Positions 17,711 to 29,916 of a DNA stretch of 64,000 nt are shown piece by piece (the stretch's first letter is position 1; every line of letters starts with the position of its first letter). Source of the DNA: Streptomyces sp. SCSIO 75703. GTDB taxonomy: Bacteria; Actinomycetota; Actinomycetes; Streptomycetales; Streptomycetaceae. Location: contig NZ_CP144555.1 of NCBI RefSeq assembly GCF_036607905.1, positions 2,046,001-2,110,000 of the forward strand. The letters are read 5' to 3'. The notes beneath the pieces are model-generated. The model was given only the letters and a program-made list of their open reading frames with translations. It was not told where the DNA came from and did no database searches. A program made the translations under genes and the position numbers.

Positions 17711-17735
17711 CGAGAGGGGTGTCGAGCGGCGCGGG

Positions 17736-18788
17736 TCAGCCGGCTACCCGTACGGCGAGCGCGTCGCCGATCTCGGACGTGCTGCGGGCGGGGCGGCCGA
17801 CGCGCTCGCCGAGGTCGGCGGCGACGGCCTCCTCGATGCGGGTCGCCTCGGCGTCGTGGCCGAGGTGGCGCAGCAGGAGGGCGACGGACAGGACCGTGGC
17901 CGTGGGGTCGGCCTTGCCCTGGCCGGCGATGTCCGGCGCCGAGCCGTGGACCGGCTCGAACATGGACGGGAAGGTGCGGGCGGGGTTGATGTTCCCGCTC
18001 GCGGCGACGCCGATGCCGCCGGAGACGGCCGCGGCGAGGTCGGTGATGATGTCGCCGAAGAGGTTGTCGGTGACGATGACGTCGAAGCGCTCGGGCTGGG
18101 TGACCAGGAAGATGGTCGCGGCGTCGACGTGCAGGTAGTCGGTGGTGACCTCCGGGTACTCGGCGGCCACCTTCTCGAAGGTGTTCGTCCACAGGTGGCC
18201 GGCGAAGGTCAGCACGTTGTTCTTGTGGACCAGCGTCAGCTTCTTGCGGGGACGTGCCTGGGCGCGGGCGAAGGCGTCGCGGACCACGCGCTCGACGCCG
18301 AAGGCCGTGTTCACGGAGACCTCGGTGGCGACCTCGTGCTCGGTGCCCTGGCGGATGGTGCCGCCGTTGCCCGTGTACGGGCCCTCGGTGCCCTCGCGGA
18401 CGACGACGAAGTCGATCTCGGGCTGGCCGGCGAGCGGGGTGGCCACGCCGGGCAGGAGCTTGCTCGGGCGCAGGTTGACGTGGTGGTCGAAGGCGAAGCG
18501 CAGCTTGAGCAGGAAGCCGCGCTCCAGCACGCCGGAGGGGACCGAGGGGTCGCCGATGGCGCCGAGCAGGATGGCGTCGTGGGCCTTGAGGGCGTCGAGG
18601 TCGGCGTCGGTAAGGGTCTCACCGGTGGCGTGGTAGCGCCGGGCGCCGAAGTCGTACTCCGTGGTCTCCAGCTTCACGTCCCGCGGGAGGGCGGCGGAGA
18701 GGACCTTGAGCCCCTCGGTCACGACCTCCTGGCCGATGCCGTCACCGGGGATCACTGCGAGATTGAGGATGCGAGAGCTTGCCGACAT
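17736..18788 (-). CDS. leuB: 3-isopropylmalate dehydrogenase
   Basis: 350 aa; NAD-dependent oxidative decarboxylase of leucine synthesis. Visible: [13 protein letters not shown] at the start, [66 protein letters not shown], and [22 protein letters not shown] 18788 gives the usual length; another ATG at 18824 would add 12 residues. It is monocistronic with its own terminator. Confidence 0.93.
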   Translation of the reverse strand: MSASSRILNLAVIPGDGIGQEVVTEGLKVLSAALPRDVKLETTEYDFGARRYHATGETLTDADLDALKAHDAILLGAIGDPSVPSGVLERGFLLKLRFAFDHHVNLRPSKLLPGVATPLAGQPEIDFVVVREGTEGPYTGNGGTIRQGTEHEVATEVSVNTAFGVERVVRDAFARAQARPRKKLTLVHKNNVLTFAGHLWTNTFEKVAAEYPEVTTDYLHVDAATIFLVTQPERFDVIVTDNLFGDIITDLAAAVSGGIGVAASGNINPARTFPSMFEPVHGSAPDIAGQGKADPTATVLSVALLLRHLGHDAEATRIEEAVAADLGERVGRPARSTSEIGDALAVRVAG

Positions 18789-18874
18789 GGCGGGTACCCT
18801 ACCGCTCGTCCCACGAGATGACATGCGGCGTCCGCGATGCGGACACCGCCTCAGGGGGACGGCGGCGCGGGGCC

Positions 18875-19006
18875 TCAGTGGCCGGTCGCGCCGCCGTTGT
18901 CACGGCGGTCGAGGGCGCGCTGGAGGGCGGCGGCGGCGTTCTTACGGTCCGAGTCGGCGGTACGGGAGGCGTGGCGGACGCGGCGGCGGACGGTGGTCTC
19001 GGCCAT
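18875..19006 (-). CDS. Small basic protein, 43 aa
   Basis: 43-codon frame from ATG 19006 with an AAGGAG ribosome site 9 nt upstream (CTCCT on plus at 19016-19020). The product [16 protein letters not shown]... is strongly basic and ends [11 protein letters not shown]; a helix with [13 protein letters not shown] is likely. Unknown function. It lies between leuB and an acetyltransferase gene, and the perfect ribosome site makes it a probable real gene. Confidence 0.68.
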   Translation of the reverse strand: MAETTVRRRVRHASRTADSDRKNAAAALQRALDRRDNGGATGH

Positions 19007-19264
19007 GGGAATCGACTCCTTCGGCGCACGGGGGCGCCAGAGCGCGGGAAGCGGTTGACGAGACACCGGAAAGGGGCGGGGAGCGCGAGGCCGCAGGGAT
19101 TGCCTGCACGGGGCCGGGCTCACGACCGCCCTCGCCCGGTCGGGCGAGACGTTCGGCTCATTCCAAGCTAAGGGAGCGCGGGGCGTCTGTCTGCACCATT
19201 ACTCGGACTTCCTACTATCTGAGACGGTGACCCCTCTCACACCGCTCTGACCTGCGGCGATACC

Positions 19265-19816
19265 TCAGAGCACATCGCCGTCCCGCCAGTCGAAGAGCAG
19301 TTCCCCGCTCGCGCGCCCGTCCGGTACGGGCCAGACGTGGAGCGACCCCTCCTCCTCGGCGAGCCGGACCGGGCCGCCCGGCCCGAGGGCGCGGAGCGGC
19401 CCCTCCCACACCCGCCAGCCGCGGGCCGCGTAGAGCCGGGCCCCGTCCGCGCTCGCCGACAGCGCGCCGAAGGCGTAGGCGCGGGCGACCACCCCTTCGA
19501 GCGCGCCCATCACCCGCCCGCCCAGGCCGGCGCGCCGCGCGTCGGGGCGGACTCCCACGCCCTCCACGTAGCCGACGCGCAGCCACCGCCCGTCGTGGCG
19601 CACCCGGCGCATCACCACGGCACCGTGCGCGGCGAGCCCGCCCGCGTCGTGGACCAGGGCGTGCACGCCGCCCAGGGTGTGGTCCCAGTCCGCGTCGTCG
19701 AAGTCGCCGTCGAAGGCCGTGTCCAGCAACGCGCGCACGGCGCGCAGGTCGGCGGGGCCGAGGTCGGCGGTGTGCGCGGTGCGCACGGGGCGCGGCGCGG
19801 GCGGCAGGCCGGTCAT
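19265..19816 (-). CDS. AAC(2')-like GNAT acetyltransferase
   Basis: 183 aa. It matches the pattern of chromosomal aminoglycoside 2'-N-acetyltransferases of mycobacteria: HTADLGPADLRAVRALLDTAF, DWDHTLGGVHALV, LRVGYVEGVGVRPDARRAGLGGRVM (acetyl-CoA loop RRAGLGG), YAFGALSASADGARLYAARGW and the terminal LLFDWRDGDVL. The known family transfers acetyl from acetyl-CoA to 2'-amino groups of aminoglycosides such as gentamicin. Whether this one confers resistance or serves a housekeeping role cannot be told. No other resistance or antibiotic biosynthesis genes are nearby. Confidence 0.83.
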   Translation of the reverse strand: MTGLPPAPRPVRTAHTADLGPADLRAVRALLDTAFDGDFDDADWDHTLGGVHALVHDAGGLAAHGAVVMRRVRHDGRWLRVGYVEGVGVRPDARRAGLGGRVMGALEGVVARAYAFGALSASADGARLYAARGWRVWEGPLRALGPGGPVRLAEEEGSLHVWPVPDGRASGELLFDWRDGDVL

Positions 19817-19841
19817 CGGGCAAGTATGCCGCCGCCCGGAC

Positions 19842-19884
19842 GCCGACGGGCCGGGCCCTCGAAGAGAGGACCCGGCCCGTCGGC
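19842..19884 (-). terminator. Terminator of the proline operon
   Basis: 14-bp stem GCCGACGGGCCGGG (19842-19855) / CCCGGCCCGTCGGC (19871-19884), continued by CTC/GAG across one mismatch; 12 nt past the P5C dehydrogenase stop. Confidence 0.8.
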
Positions 19885-19895
19885 AGCGACCGTGC

Positions 19896-21527
<1,632 letters not shown>

Positions 21528-21576
21528 AAGTTCCGGGACTCCTTGACTTGAGCGGGTGTCGAGCGGTGGTGCGGGC

Positions 21577-22503
21577 TCAGCCCTTGGTGACCATCGACCG
21601 GACGAAGAAGCGCAGGTTCGCGGGCTTCTCGGCCAGCCGGCGCATGAAGTAGCCGTACCAGTCGGTGCCGTAGGCGGTGTAGACGCGCACGCGGTGGCCC
21701 TCGTCGGCCAGCCGCCGCTGCTCGTCGCCACGGATGCCGTACAGCATCTGGAACTCGTACTCGTCGAGCTTGCGCCCGGCGAGCCGGGCCATCTCCTGGC
21801 CGATGGAGATCAGGCGGGGATCGTGGGACCCGATCATCGGGTATCCCTCGCCCTCCATCAGGGTGCGCAGGATGCGTACGTACGCCTTGTCGATCTCGTG
21901 CTTCTGCTGATAGGCGACCTCGGCGGGCTCCTTGTAGGCCCCCTTCACCAACCGTACGCGACTGCCGCTCGCGGCGAGCCGGCGCGCGTCGGCCTCGGTG
22001 CGGAAGAGGTACGCCTGGATGACGCAGCCCGTCTGCGGGACGTCCCTGCGCAGCTCCTCGTGGATGGCGAACATCGAGTCGAGGGTGGTGTGGTCCTCGG
22101 CGTCCAGGGTGACCGTGGTGCCGATCTCGGCGGCGGCCTCGACGACCGGGCGCACGTTCGCCAGGGCCAGCTCGTGCCCCCCGTCGAGCGCCTGGCCGAA
22201 CATCGACAGCTTCACGGACATCTCGGCGCGGGCGCCGAGGCCGAGCGGCTTCAGCCAGTCGATCAGCTCCAGGTAGGCGTCGCGGGCCGCCTCGGCCTGC
22301 GCCGGGGTGGTGATGTCCTCGCCGACGACGTCCATCGTCAGCTCCAGGCCGCGGCCGGCCAGCTCCTCGACGATCGGGAGCACCTGGCCGACGGTCTCGC
22401 CGGGGATGAACCGGTCGACGACCGGCTTGGTCACGGGCGCGGCCGAGACCAGGCGGCGCATGCGGTCGCTGCGCGACGCGGCGAGAATCACGGGACCCAG
22501 CAC
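21577..22503 (-). CDS. Proline dehydrogenase
   Basis: 308-aa monofunctional FAD-dependent proline dehydrogenase (TIM barrel) making P5C. Recognisable: FIPGETVGQVLPIVEEL, KLSMFGQALDGG, VTLDAEDHTTLDSMF, GCVIQAYLFRTEADARRL, RLVKGAYKEPAEVAYQ and YEFQMLYGIRGDEQRRL. GTG 22503 has GGAGG just upstream. Transcribed away from the PucR-type regulator at 22687, a common arrangement for substrate-induced control. Confidence 0.94.
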   Translation of the reverse strand: MLGPVILAASRSDRMRRLVSAAPVTKPVVDRFIPGETVGQVLPIVEELAGRGLELTMDVVGEDITTPAQAEAARDAYLELIDWLKPLGLGARAEMSVKLSMFGQALDGGHELALANVRPVVEAAAEIGTTVTLDAEDHTTLDSMFAIHEELRRDVPQTGCVIQAYLFRTEADARRLAASGSRVRLVKGAYKEPAEVAYQQKHEIDKAYVRILRTLMEGEGYPMIGSHDPRLISIGQEMARLAGRKLDEYEFQMLYGIRGDEQRRLADEGHRVRVYTAYGTDWYGYFMRRLAEKPANLRFFVRSMVTKG

Positions 22504-22686
22504 GGGGCACCTCCAACTGACTTACTGCACATGGCCGCGGCCCGATGCTGCGGGGAACGGCACGGAGAACCACCGTGAAATCTAGGGACCGTCTCGATCG
22601 TCGGCCATCGACACCTGTCACGCATCCGTGCCGCGGATCTCAGACAGATGTATGAAGGACGGGGGTGAATAGGGGAGAATGCCCGG

Positions 22687-23880
22687 GTGACGTCGGATTC
22701 CAAGGGTGACTACCAGGAACTGGTCGACGAGATCTCGGAGCTGCTGGGGGCACCGGCGACGCTGGAGAGCCGCGACTTCGAGCTGATCGCCTTCGGCGCC
22801 TACGACAGCGAGGGCGACCTCGACCCGTCGGCGCTGGACCCGGTGCGCACCCGCTCGATCCTGACCCGGCGCTCGACCGACGCGGTCCGCGCCTGGTTCG
22901 AGGGGTTCGGCATCACCCGCGCCACCGGTCCGGTCCGCATCCCGCCGACCCCGGAGGCGGGCGTCTACCGGGGCCGGACCTGTCTGCCGGTGCGCCACCA
23001 CGGGGTGGTCCTCGGCTACGTCTGGCTGCTGGACACCGACCCGGGACCGACCGAGGCGCAGCTCACCGCGGCCATGCAGGTCACCGGCCGGATCGGCGCG
23101 CTGCTCGCGGACGAGGCCCAACTCGGCGCCGACCTCAGCCGGGAGCTGCGGGCGGTGCTGAGCGCCGAGCGGGACTGGCAGCGGGACATGGCCGTGGCCG
23201 AACTGCGCAGCGCCCTCGGCGCCCGCGCGGACGGCCCGCACGCGGTGGTGTGCGTGGCGCCGTGGCCCTCGGCCGGCCCGGACGACGCGCCGTCGGTGCG
23301 GACGGTGCCGGGCGCTGCCGCGCTGTGCACGCTGCCGTGGCCCGCGGGGCGGCGGTCGCTGGCCCTGCTGGTGCGGCTGCGGTCGGCTCGGCTGCCGGCC
23401 CCGGCGGTGTCCGCGGCGGGGCGGCTGCTGGAGCGGGCGCGGAACACGGCGGGCGCGGGGGGCGCGGGCGAGGCGGTGGCGGGGGTGGCGGCGCCGCGGA
23501 CCGGGCTGGCGGAGCTGGCGGCGGCCTGGGGCGAGGCGTCGGCGGCGGCCCGCGCGGCGGGGGCGGAACCGCGGCTCGGCCCGGTCGCCGAATGGGCCTC
23601 GATCGGCCCGTTCCGGCTGCTGACGGCGCTGTCGCCCGGCGCGGCGCGGGACCCGGCGGTGCGGGCGCTGCTCCAGCCCGTCCACCGGGAACTGGCCCGG
23701 ACCGCCGAGGTCTACCTGGACCGGGCCGGGCAGGCGGGCCGCACGGCGGCGGAGCTGGGCATCCACCGGCAGACGCTGTACTACCGCCTCTCCCGCGTCG
23801 AGCAGCTCACCGGCCTGGACCTGGACGACGGCGAGGACCGTCTGCTGCTGCACATGGCGCTCAAGGCGCGGCGGCTGTAG
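22687..23880 (+). CDS. PucR-family transcriptional regulator (probable proline operon activator)
   Basis: 397 aa. The N-terminal region is GAF/sensor-like ([25 protein letters not shown]), the middle Ala/Gly-rich. The C-terminal PucR helix-turn-helix is clear: [32 protein letters not shown], ending [15 protein letters not shown] 22687 follows GGGAG. It is divergent from the proline catabolic operon with a 183-nt shared control region, so it probably responds to proline or P5C; that link is inference. Confidence 0.87.
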   Translation: MTSDSKGDYQELVDEISELLGAPATLESRDFELIAFGAYDSEGDLDPSALDPVRTRSILTRRSTDAVRAWFEGFGITRATGPVRIPPTPEAGVYRGRTCLPVRHHGVVLGYVWLLDTDPGPTEAQLTAAMQVTGRIGALLADEAQLGADLSRELRAVLSAERDWQRDMAVAELRSALGARADGPHAVVCVAPWPSAGPDDAPSVRTVPGAAALCTLPWPAGRRSLALLVRLRSARLPAPAVSAAGRLLERARNTAGAGGAGEAVAGVAAPRTGLAELAAAWGEASAAARAAGAEPRLGPVAEWASIGPFRLLTALSPGAARDPAVRALLQPVHRELARTAEVYLDRAGQAGRTAAELGIHRQTLYYRLSRVEQLTGLDLDDGEDRLLLHMALKARRL

Positions 23881-24130
23881 GGACGGCTCTCCGGACGAGG
23901 GGCGCCCCTCCCCCTTGGCCCCGCGGCCCTTCCCCACCGGTCTCCCGCCCCTCCCCCACCGGTCTCGCGGCCGTCGGCCGGCGGGCGCGGGGCGTGCCGG
24001 GGGTGGCGGGGCCGTGCCGGGCATGGCGGCGGGGGCGCGGGCGAGGCAGTGCCGGGGGCGGCGGCGGGGCGGGCGCTGGGTGGCGCACGCGAAGCGCCGG
24101 ACGGGCCGACGAGGTCGGCGCGTCCGGCGC

Positions 24131-24175
24131 GCGAGAAGACGTGGGAATCGGTGGGAAGACGCGAGAAGACGTGGG
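24131..24175. repeat. 15-bp exact direct repeat
   Basis: GCGAGAAGACGTGGG occurs at 24131-24145 and 24161-24175, 15 nt apart, in the convergent spacer before serA. No function apparent. Confidence 0.7.
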
Positions 24176-24197
24176 GTGACGTGCCCGGAGGGGCGCC

Positions 24198-24226
24198 TTC
24201 CGGGGCCGCGCGCGGCGGCCCCGGAA
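24198..24226 (-). terminator. Terminator of serA
   Basis: 11-bp perfect stem TTCCGGGGCCG (24198-24208) / CGGCCCCGGAA (24216-24226), 9 nt beyond the serA stop. Confidence 0.75.
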
Positions 24227-24235
24227 CGGTGCGGG

Positions 24236-25825
24236 TCAGGCCAGGTTGACCGAGCGGGCCGAGGTGGCGCCGATCTCCGAGGCGACCTCCGCGAGCACGC
24301 CGGAGGGCACGGTGTCGTCGACCGTCAGCACGGCGAGGGCCTCGCCGCCGACCGTCGCGCGGGCCACCTGCATCCCGGCGATGTTGAGGCCGGCCTCGCC
24401 GATGACGCGGCCGACGGTGCCGACGACGCCGGGGCGGTCCTCGTAGCGCAGCACGATCATGTGGTCGGCGAGCGCCAGGTCGACGTCGTACTCGCCGACG
24501 GCGACGATCTTCTGGAGGTGCTTGGGACCGGCCAGGGTGCCCGAGACCGACACCTCCTCGCCGTCGCCGAGGGTGCCGCGCACGGTGACGACGTTGCGGT
24601 GCTCGGGCGACTCCGAGCTGGTCGTCAGCCGCACCTCGACCCCGCGCTCCTGCGCGAAGAGCGGCGCGTTGACGTAGGAGACCGTCTCGTCGACGACGTC
24701 CTCGAAGACGCCCTTGAGCGCGGAGAGCTCCAGCACCTTCACGTCGTGCTGGGTGATCTCGCCGTAGACCTCGACGTCGAGGCGGACGGCTACCTCGCCG
24801 GCCAGGGCGGTGAAGATGCGGCCCAGGCGCTCGGCGAGCGGCAGGCCGGGCTTGACGTCCTCGGCGATGACGCCGCCCTGGACGTTGACCGCGTCCGGGA
24901 CCAGTTCGCCGGCGAGGGCGAGGCGGACCGAGCGGGCGACGGCGATGCCGGCCTTCTCCTGCGCCTCGTCGGTGGAGGCGCCCAGGTGCGGGGTGCACAC
25001 GACCTGGTCGAACTCGAAGAGCGGCGAGTCGGTGCACGGCTCCTTGGCGTACACGTCGAGGCCGGCGCCGGCGACGCGGCCCTCCTTGAGCGCCGAGTAC
25101 AGCGCCTCCTCGTCGACGATGCCGCCGCGCGCGGCGTTGACGATGCGCACGCTGGGCTTGACCTTGCGCAGCGCCTCCTCGCCGATCAGGCCGACGGTCT
25201 CGGGCGTCTTCGGCAGGTGGACGGTGATGAAGTCGGAGACCTCCAGCAGCTCGTCCAGCGACAGCACCTTGACGCCCATCTGCGCGGCCCGCGCGGGCTG
25301 CACGTAGGGGTCGTAGGCGACGATCTTCATGCCGAAGGCGGACATGCGCTGGGCGACCAGGGCGCCGATGCGGCCGAGGCCGACGACGCCGAGGGTCTTC
25401 TCGGCCAGCTCGACACCGGTGTACTTGCTCCGCTTCCACTCGCCGTTCTTCAGCGCGGCGTTGGCCTGCGGGATGTTGCGGGCGGTGGCGACGACCAGAC
25501 CGCAGGCCAGCTCGGCGGCGGTCACGATGTTCGATGTGGGGGCGTTGACGACCATCACGCCGGCCTTGGTGGCGGCGGCGACGTCGACGTTGTCGAGGCC
25601 GACCCCGGCGCGGGCGACGACCCGCAGCCGGCCCGCCGCGGCGATGGCCTCGGCGTCGACCTTGGTGGCGGAGCGCACCAGGATCGCGTCCACGTCGGCG
25701 ATCGCGGGCAGCAGTTCGGCGCGGTCCGCGCCGTTGCAGTGGCGGATCTCGAAGTCGGGGCCGAGCGCGTCCACGGTCGCGGGCGACAGTTCTTCGGCGA
25801 TGAGTACGACGGGTTTCGAGCTCAC
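24236..25825 (-). CDS. serA: D-3-phosphoglycerate dehydrogenase
   Basis: 529-aa long-form SerA, first step of serine synthesis. The NAD domain shows TLGVVGLGRIGALVAQRM, RIVNAARGGIVDEEALY and VVCTPHLGASTDEAQEKAG; it is followed by an intervening domain and a C-terminal ACT domain (HMIVLRYEDRPGVVGTVGRVIGEAGLNIAGMQV) that binds serine for feedback control. GTG 25825 (GAGG upstream) gives the standard length; the frame stays open to 26134 but that part is Pro/Arg-rich and unlikely to be coding. Confidence 0.94.
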   Translation of the reverse strand: MSSKPVVLIAEELSPATVDALGPDFEIRHCNGADRAELLPAIADVDAILVRSATKVDAEAIAAAGRLRVVARAGVGLDNVDVAAATKAGVMVVNAPTSNIVTAAELACGLVVATARNIPQANAALKNGEWKRSKYTGVELAEKTLGVVGLGRIGALVAQRMSAFGMKIVAYDPYVQPARAAQMGVKVLSLDELLEVSDFITVHLPKTPETVGLIGEEALRKVKPSVRIVNAARGGIVDEEALYSALKEGRVAGAGLDVYAKEPCTDSPLFEFDQVVCTPHLGASTDEAQEKAGIAVARSVRLALAGELVPDAVNVQGGVIAEDVKPGLPLAERLGRIFTALAGEVAVRLDVEVYGEITQHDVKVLELSALKGVFEDVVDETVSYVNAPLFAQERGVEVRLTTSSESPEHRNVVTVRGTLGDGEEVSVSGTLAGPKHLQKIVAVGEYDVDLALADHMIVLRYEDRPGVVGTVGRVIGEAGLNIAGMQVARATVGGEALAVLTVDDTVPSGVLAEVASEIGATSARSVNLA

Positions 25826-26164
25826 GTGAGTCCTCACATGTCCAGTGCGGACGGCCGTCCCGACGGCCGCTGGCGGTGGAGGGGAGCGGCGCCGGGGAAC
25901 CGCGGGGGCGCTCCCGCACGGGGCGGCGGGGGGTGCCGGCCATTCCTCGGAGTCGCTTAGCCGCGTGGAAGACGCACGACGCTGTGGGCCTGACGCGTAT
26001 GTAGTGCAGCAGTGTAGTAGCGCCGAGGGCGTCGTCTTACGCCGCTTCGGAAGGATCACCCGTCCGGGGCCGGACGGGATGGACAACGCCGTGCCTCCGA
26101 CGCTACCCCTGGGGAGCCGAAGGGGCCGGAGCACGGGTGCTCCGGCCCCTTCGGCCGTGTGGAC
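25826..26164. other. serA upstream region and ilvC terminator
   Basis: 339 nt. The part nearest serA is its control region; a less GC-rich stretch (25980-26040) contains TACACT- and TACATA-like -10 candidates on the minus strand but no matching -35 that I trust. The far end holds the ilvC terminator at 26116-26155. No riboswitch fold was recognised. Confidence 0.5.
26116..26155 (-). terminator. Terminator of ilvC
   Basis: Perfect 19-bp complementarity (26116-26134 / 26137-26155), with a real loop of a few bases at GCACGGGTGC; 9 nt after the ilvC stop. Confidence 0.88.
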
Positions 26165-27803
<1,639 letters not shown>

Positions 27804-27824
27804 GATCTCTTGGCTCTCTCTCGC

Positions 27825-29678
27825 TCAGTCGTCTTCGTTGTCGCCGAAGTCGGGGCGCACGTCCCGGGCGGCCATGATCTCGTCGTTGGAGGTGCCGGCG
27901 GCGACCATCGGCCAGACCATGGCGTCCTCGTGGACGACGAAGTCGACGACGACCGGGCGGTCGTTGATCGCGTTCGCCTCCTCGATGACCTTGTCGAGGT
28001 CGGCCGGGTCCTCGCAGCGGATCGCGTGGCAGCCCATGGCCTCCGACAGCTTGACGAAGTCGGGGACGCGCGTGCCGCGGGCCTGCGGGTTGACGTCGTC
28101 GGGGCCGGAGTGCAGCACGGTGTTGGAGTACCGCTGGTTGTAGAAGAGGGTCTGCCACTGGCGGACCATCCCGAGGGCGCCGTTGTTGATGATGGCGACC
28201 TTGATCGGGATGTTGTTCAGGGCGCAGGTGGTGAGTTCCTGGTTGGTCATCTGGAAGCAGCCGTCGCCGTCGATCGCCCAGACGGTGCTGCCGGGTGCCC
28301 CGGCCTTGGCGCCCATCGCGGCCGGCACGGCGTAGCCCATGGTCCCGGCGCCGCCGGAGTTGAGCCAGGTGGCGGGCCGCTCGTACTCGATGAAGTGGGC
28401 GGCCCACATCTGGTGCTGGCCGACGCCCGCCGCGAAGATCGTGCCCTCGGGGGCGAGCCGGCCGATGCGCTCGATGACCTGCTGCGGGGAGAGCGAGCCG
28501 TCCTCGGGCTGGTCGTAGCCGAGCGGGTAGGTGTCGCGCCAGCGGCTCAGGTCCCGCCACCAGGCGGTGTAGTCGCCGCGCCGGCCGTCGGCGTGCTCCT
28601 TCTGCACCGCCTGGACCAGGTCGGCGATGACCTCGCGGGCGTCGCCGACGATCGGCACGTCGGCGGCCCGGTTCTTGCCGATCTCGGCCGGGTCGATGTC
28701 GGCGTGGACGATCTTGGCGTACGGGGCGAAGCTGTCCAGCCTGCCGGTGACGCGGTCGTCGAAACGGGCTCCGAGGGCGACGATCAGGTCGGCCTTCTGC
28801 AGCGCGGTGACGGCGGTGACCGCACCGTGCATGCCCGGCATTCCCACGTGCAGCGGGTGGCTGTCGGGGAACGCGCCGAGCGCCATCAGGGTGGTGGTGA
28901 CGGGCGCTCCGGTGAGTTCGGCGAGGACCTTCAGCTCGGCGGTGGCCCCGGCCTTGAGGACGCCGCCGCCGACGTAGAGCACGGGGCGCTTCGCGGCGGT
29001 GATGAGCTTGGCCGCCTCGCGGATCTGCTTGGCGTGCGGCTTGGTGACCGGGCGGTAGCCGGGCAGGTCCATCACCGGGGGCCAGGAGAAGGTGGTCTTC
29101 TTCTGGAGGGCGTCCTTGGCGATGTCGACGAGGACGGGCCCGGGGCGGCCGGTGGAGGCGATGTGGAACGCCTGCGCGATCACCCGCGGGATGTCCTCGG
29201 GCTGGGTGACGAGGAAGTTGTGCTTGGTGACCGGCATGGTGATGCCGACGATGTCGGCCTCCTGGAAGGCGTCCGTGCCGATCGAGGAGGACGCGACCTG
29301 GCCGGTGATCGCCACCATCGGCACCGAGTCCATGTGGGCGTCGGCGATCGGGGTGACCAGGTTGGTGGCGCCGGGGCCGGAGGTGGCCAGGCAGACGCCC
29401 ACCTTGCCGGTGGCCTGCGCGTAGCCGGTGGCCGCGTGGCCGGCGCCCTGCTCGTGACGGACCAGGACGTGGCGCACCCTGGTGGAGTCCATCAGCGGGT
29501 CGTAGGCGGGAAGGATCGCACCGCCGGGAATGCCGAATACCGTGTCGGCGCCGACCTCCTCGAGAGAGCGGATGAGGGACTGCGCACCCGTGACGTGCTC
29601 GGGGGCGGAGTGCTGTCCTCCGGATCGGGGCCGCGGCTGCGGGTGTTGGGCCCCGGTGGCCTGCTCGGTCATCGGCAT
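27825..29678 (-). CDS. ilvB: Acetolactate synthase large subunit
   Basis: 617-aa ThDP enzyme condensing pyruvate (or with 2-oxobutyrate) to acetolactate/acetohydroxybutyrate. Seen: [35 protein letters not shown] (catalytic Glu), [27 protein letters not shown] and the ThDP motif [21 protein letters not shown] 29678 chosen, with ATG 29672 an alternative; GAGAAGAGA precedes both. Preceded by a leader-peptide attenuator. Confidence 0.95.
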   Translation of the reverse strand: MPMTEQATGAQHPQPRPRSGGQHSAPEHVTGAQSLIRSLEEVGADTVFGIPGGAILPAYDPLMDSTRVRHVLVRHEQGAGHAATGYAQATGKVGVCLATSGPGATNLVTPIADAHMDSVPMVAITGQVASSSIGTDAFQEADIVGITMPVTKHNFLVTQPEDIPRVIAQAFHIASTGRPGPVLVDIAKDALQKKTTFSWPPVMDLPGYRPVTKPHAKQIREAAKLITAAKRPVLYVGGGVLKAGATAELKVLAELTGAPVTTTLMALGAFPDSHPLHVGMPGMHGAVTAVTALQKADLIVALGARFDDRVTGRLDSFAPYAKIVHADIDPAEIGKNRAADVPIVGDAREVIADLVQAVQKEHADGRRGDYTAWWRDLSRWRDTYPLGYDQPEDGSLSPQQVIERIGRLAPEGTIFAAGVGQHQMWAAHFIEYERPATWLNSGGAGTMGYAVPAAMGAKAGAPGSTVWAIDGDGCFQMTNQELTTCALNNIPIKVAIINNGALGMVRQWQTLFYNQRYSNTVLHSGPDDVNPQARGTRVPDFVKLSEAMGCHAIRCEDPADLDKVIEEANAINDRPVVVDFVVHEDAMVWPMVAAGTSNDEIMAARDVRPDFGDNEDD

Positions 29679-29751
29679 TCTCTTCTCGATGCTGAGGGTT
29701 TGTGCGAGTTCGGGCGATCTGTGGCTGTTGCCCGGCAGGCGCCGGTGCAAC

Positions 29752-29785
29752 AAAAAACCCCTCGTGCCAAAAGGCAAGCGAGGGG
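29752..29785 (-). terminator. Attenuator terminator of ilvB
   Basis: On the minus strand CCCCTCG(CT)TGCC-TTTT-GGCACGAGGGG followed by TTTTTT: arms 29779-29785 / 29758-29764 plus inner TGCC/GGCA pairing. It lies 73 nt before ilvB and 56 nt after the leader stop codon. Confidence 0.9.
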
Positions 29786-29841
29786 AGCGCGCCGGGTGGG
29801 GGTCGCTGGGGGCCGGGTGTTGTGTCCGGACATCACCAGCG

Positions 29842-29883
29842 TCAGCCGACGCGCTGTCCAAGTACGAGAATTCGGGTGCGCAT
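29842..29883 (-). CDS. ilvB leader peptide [13 protein letters not shown]
   Basis: 13-codon frame with ATG at 29883 and TGA at 29842, preceded by GGGGAGGG about 8 nt upstream. Five of 13 residues are Ile, Leu or Val (I5 L6 V7 L8, V12), the end products of the pathway. With the terminator downstream this is a textbook transcription attenuator; leader peptides of this kind ([13 protein letters not shown]) are known in front of Streptomyces ilvB. Confidence 0.93.
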   Translation of the reverse strand: MRTRILVLGQRVG

Positions 29884-29916
29884 GGCACTGACCCTCCCCC
29901 CGGCACACACTCACTG

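Larger units (their letters stand above)
23881..24235. other. Convergent spacer between pucR-type gene and serA
   Basis: 355 nt, extremely GC-rich, no gene supported. It contains two exact 15-bp direct repeats GCGAGAAGACGTGGG at 24131-24145 and 24161-24175, and the serA terminator described separately. Confidence 0.6.

Noticed and set aside
23916..25960. Long plus-strand frames across serA
   Set aside because: Shadow of serA: Gly/Asp/Val-rich, no domain, crosses the serA terminator.
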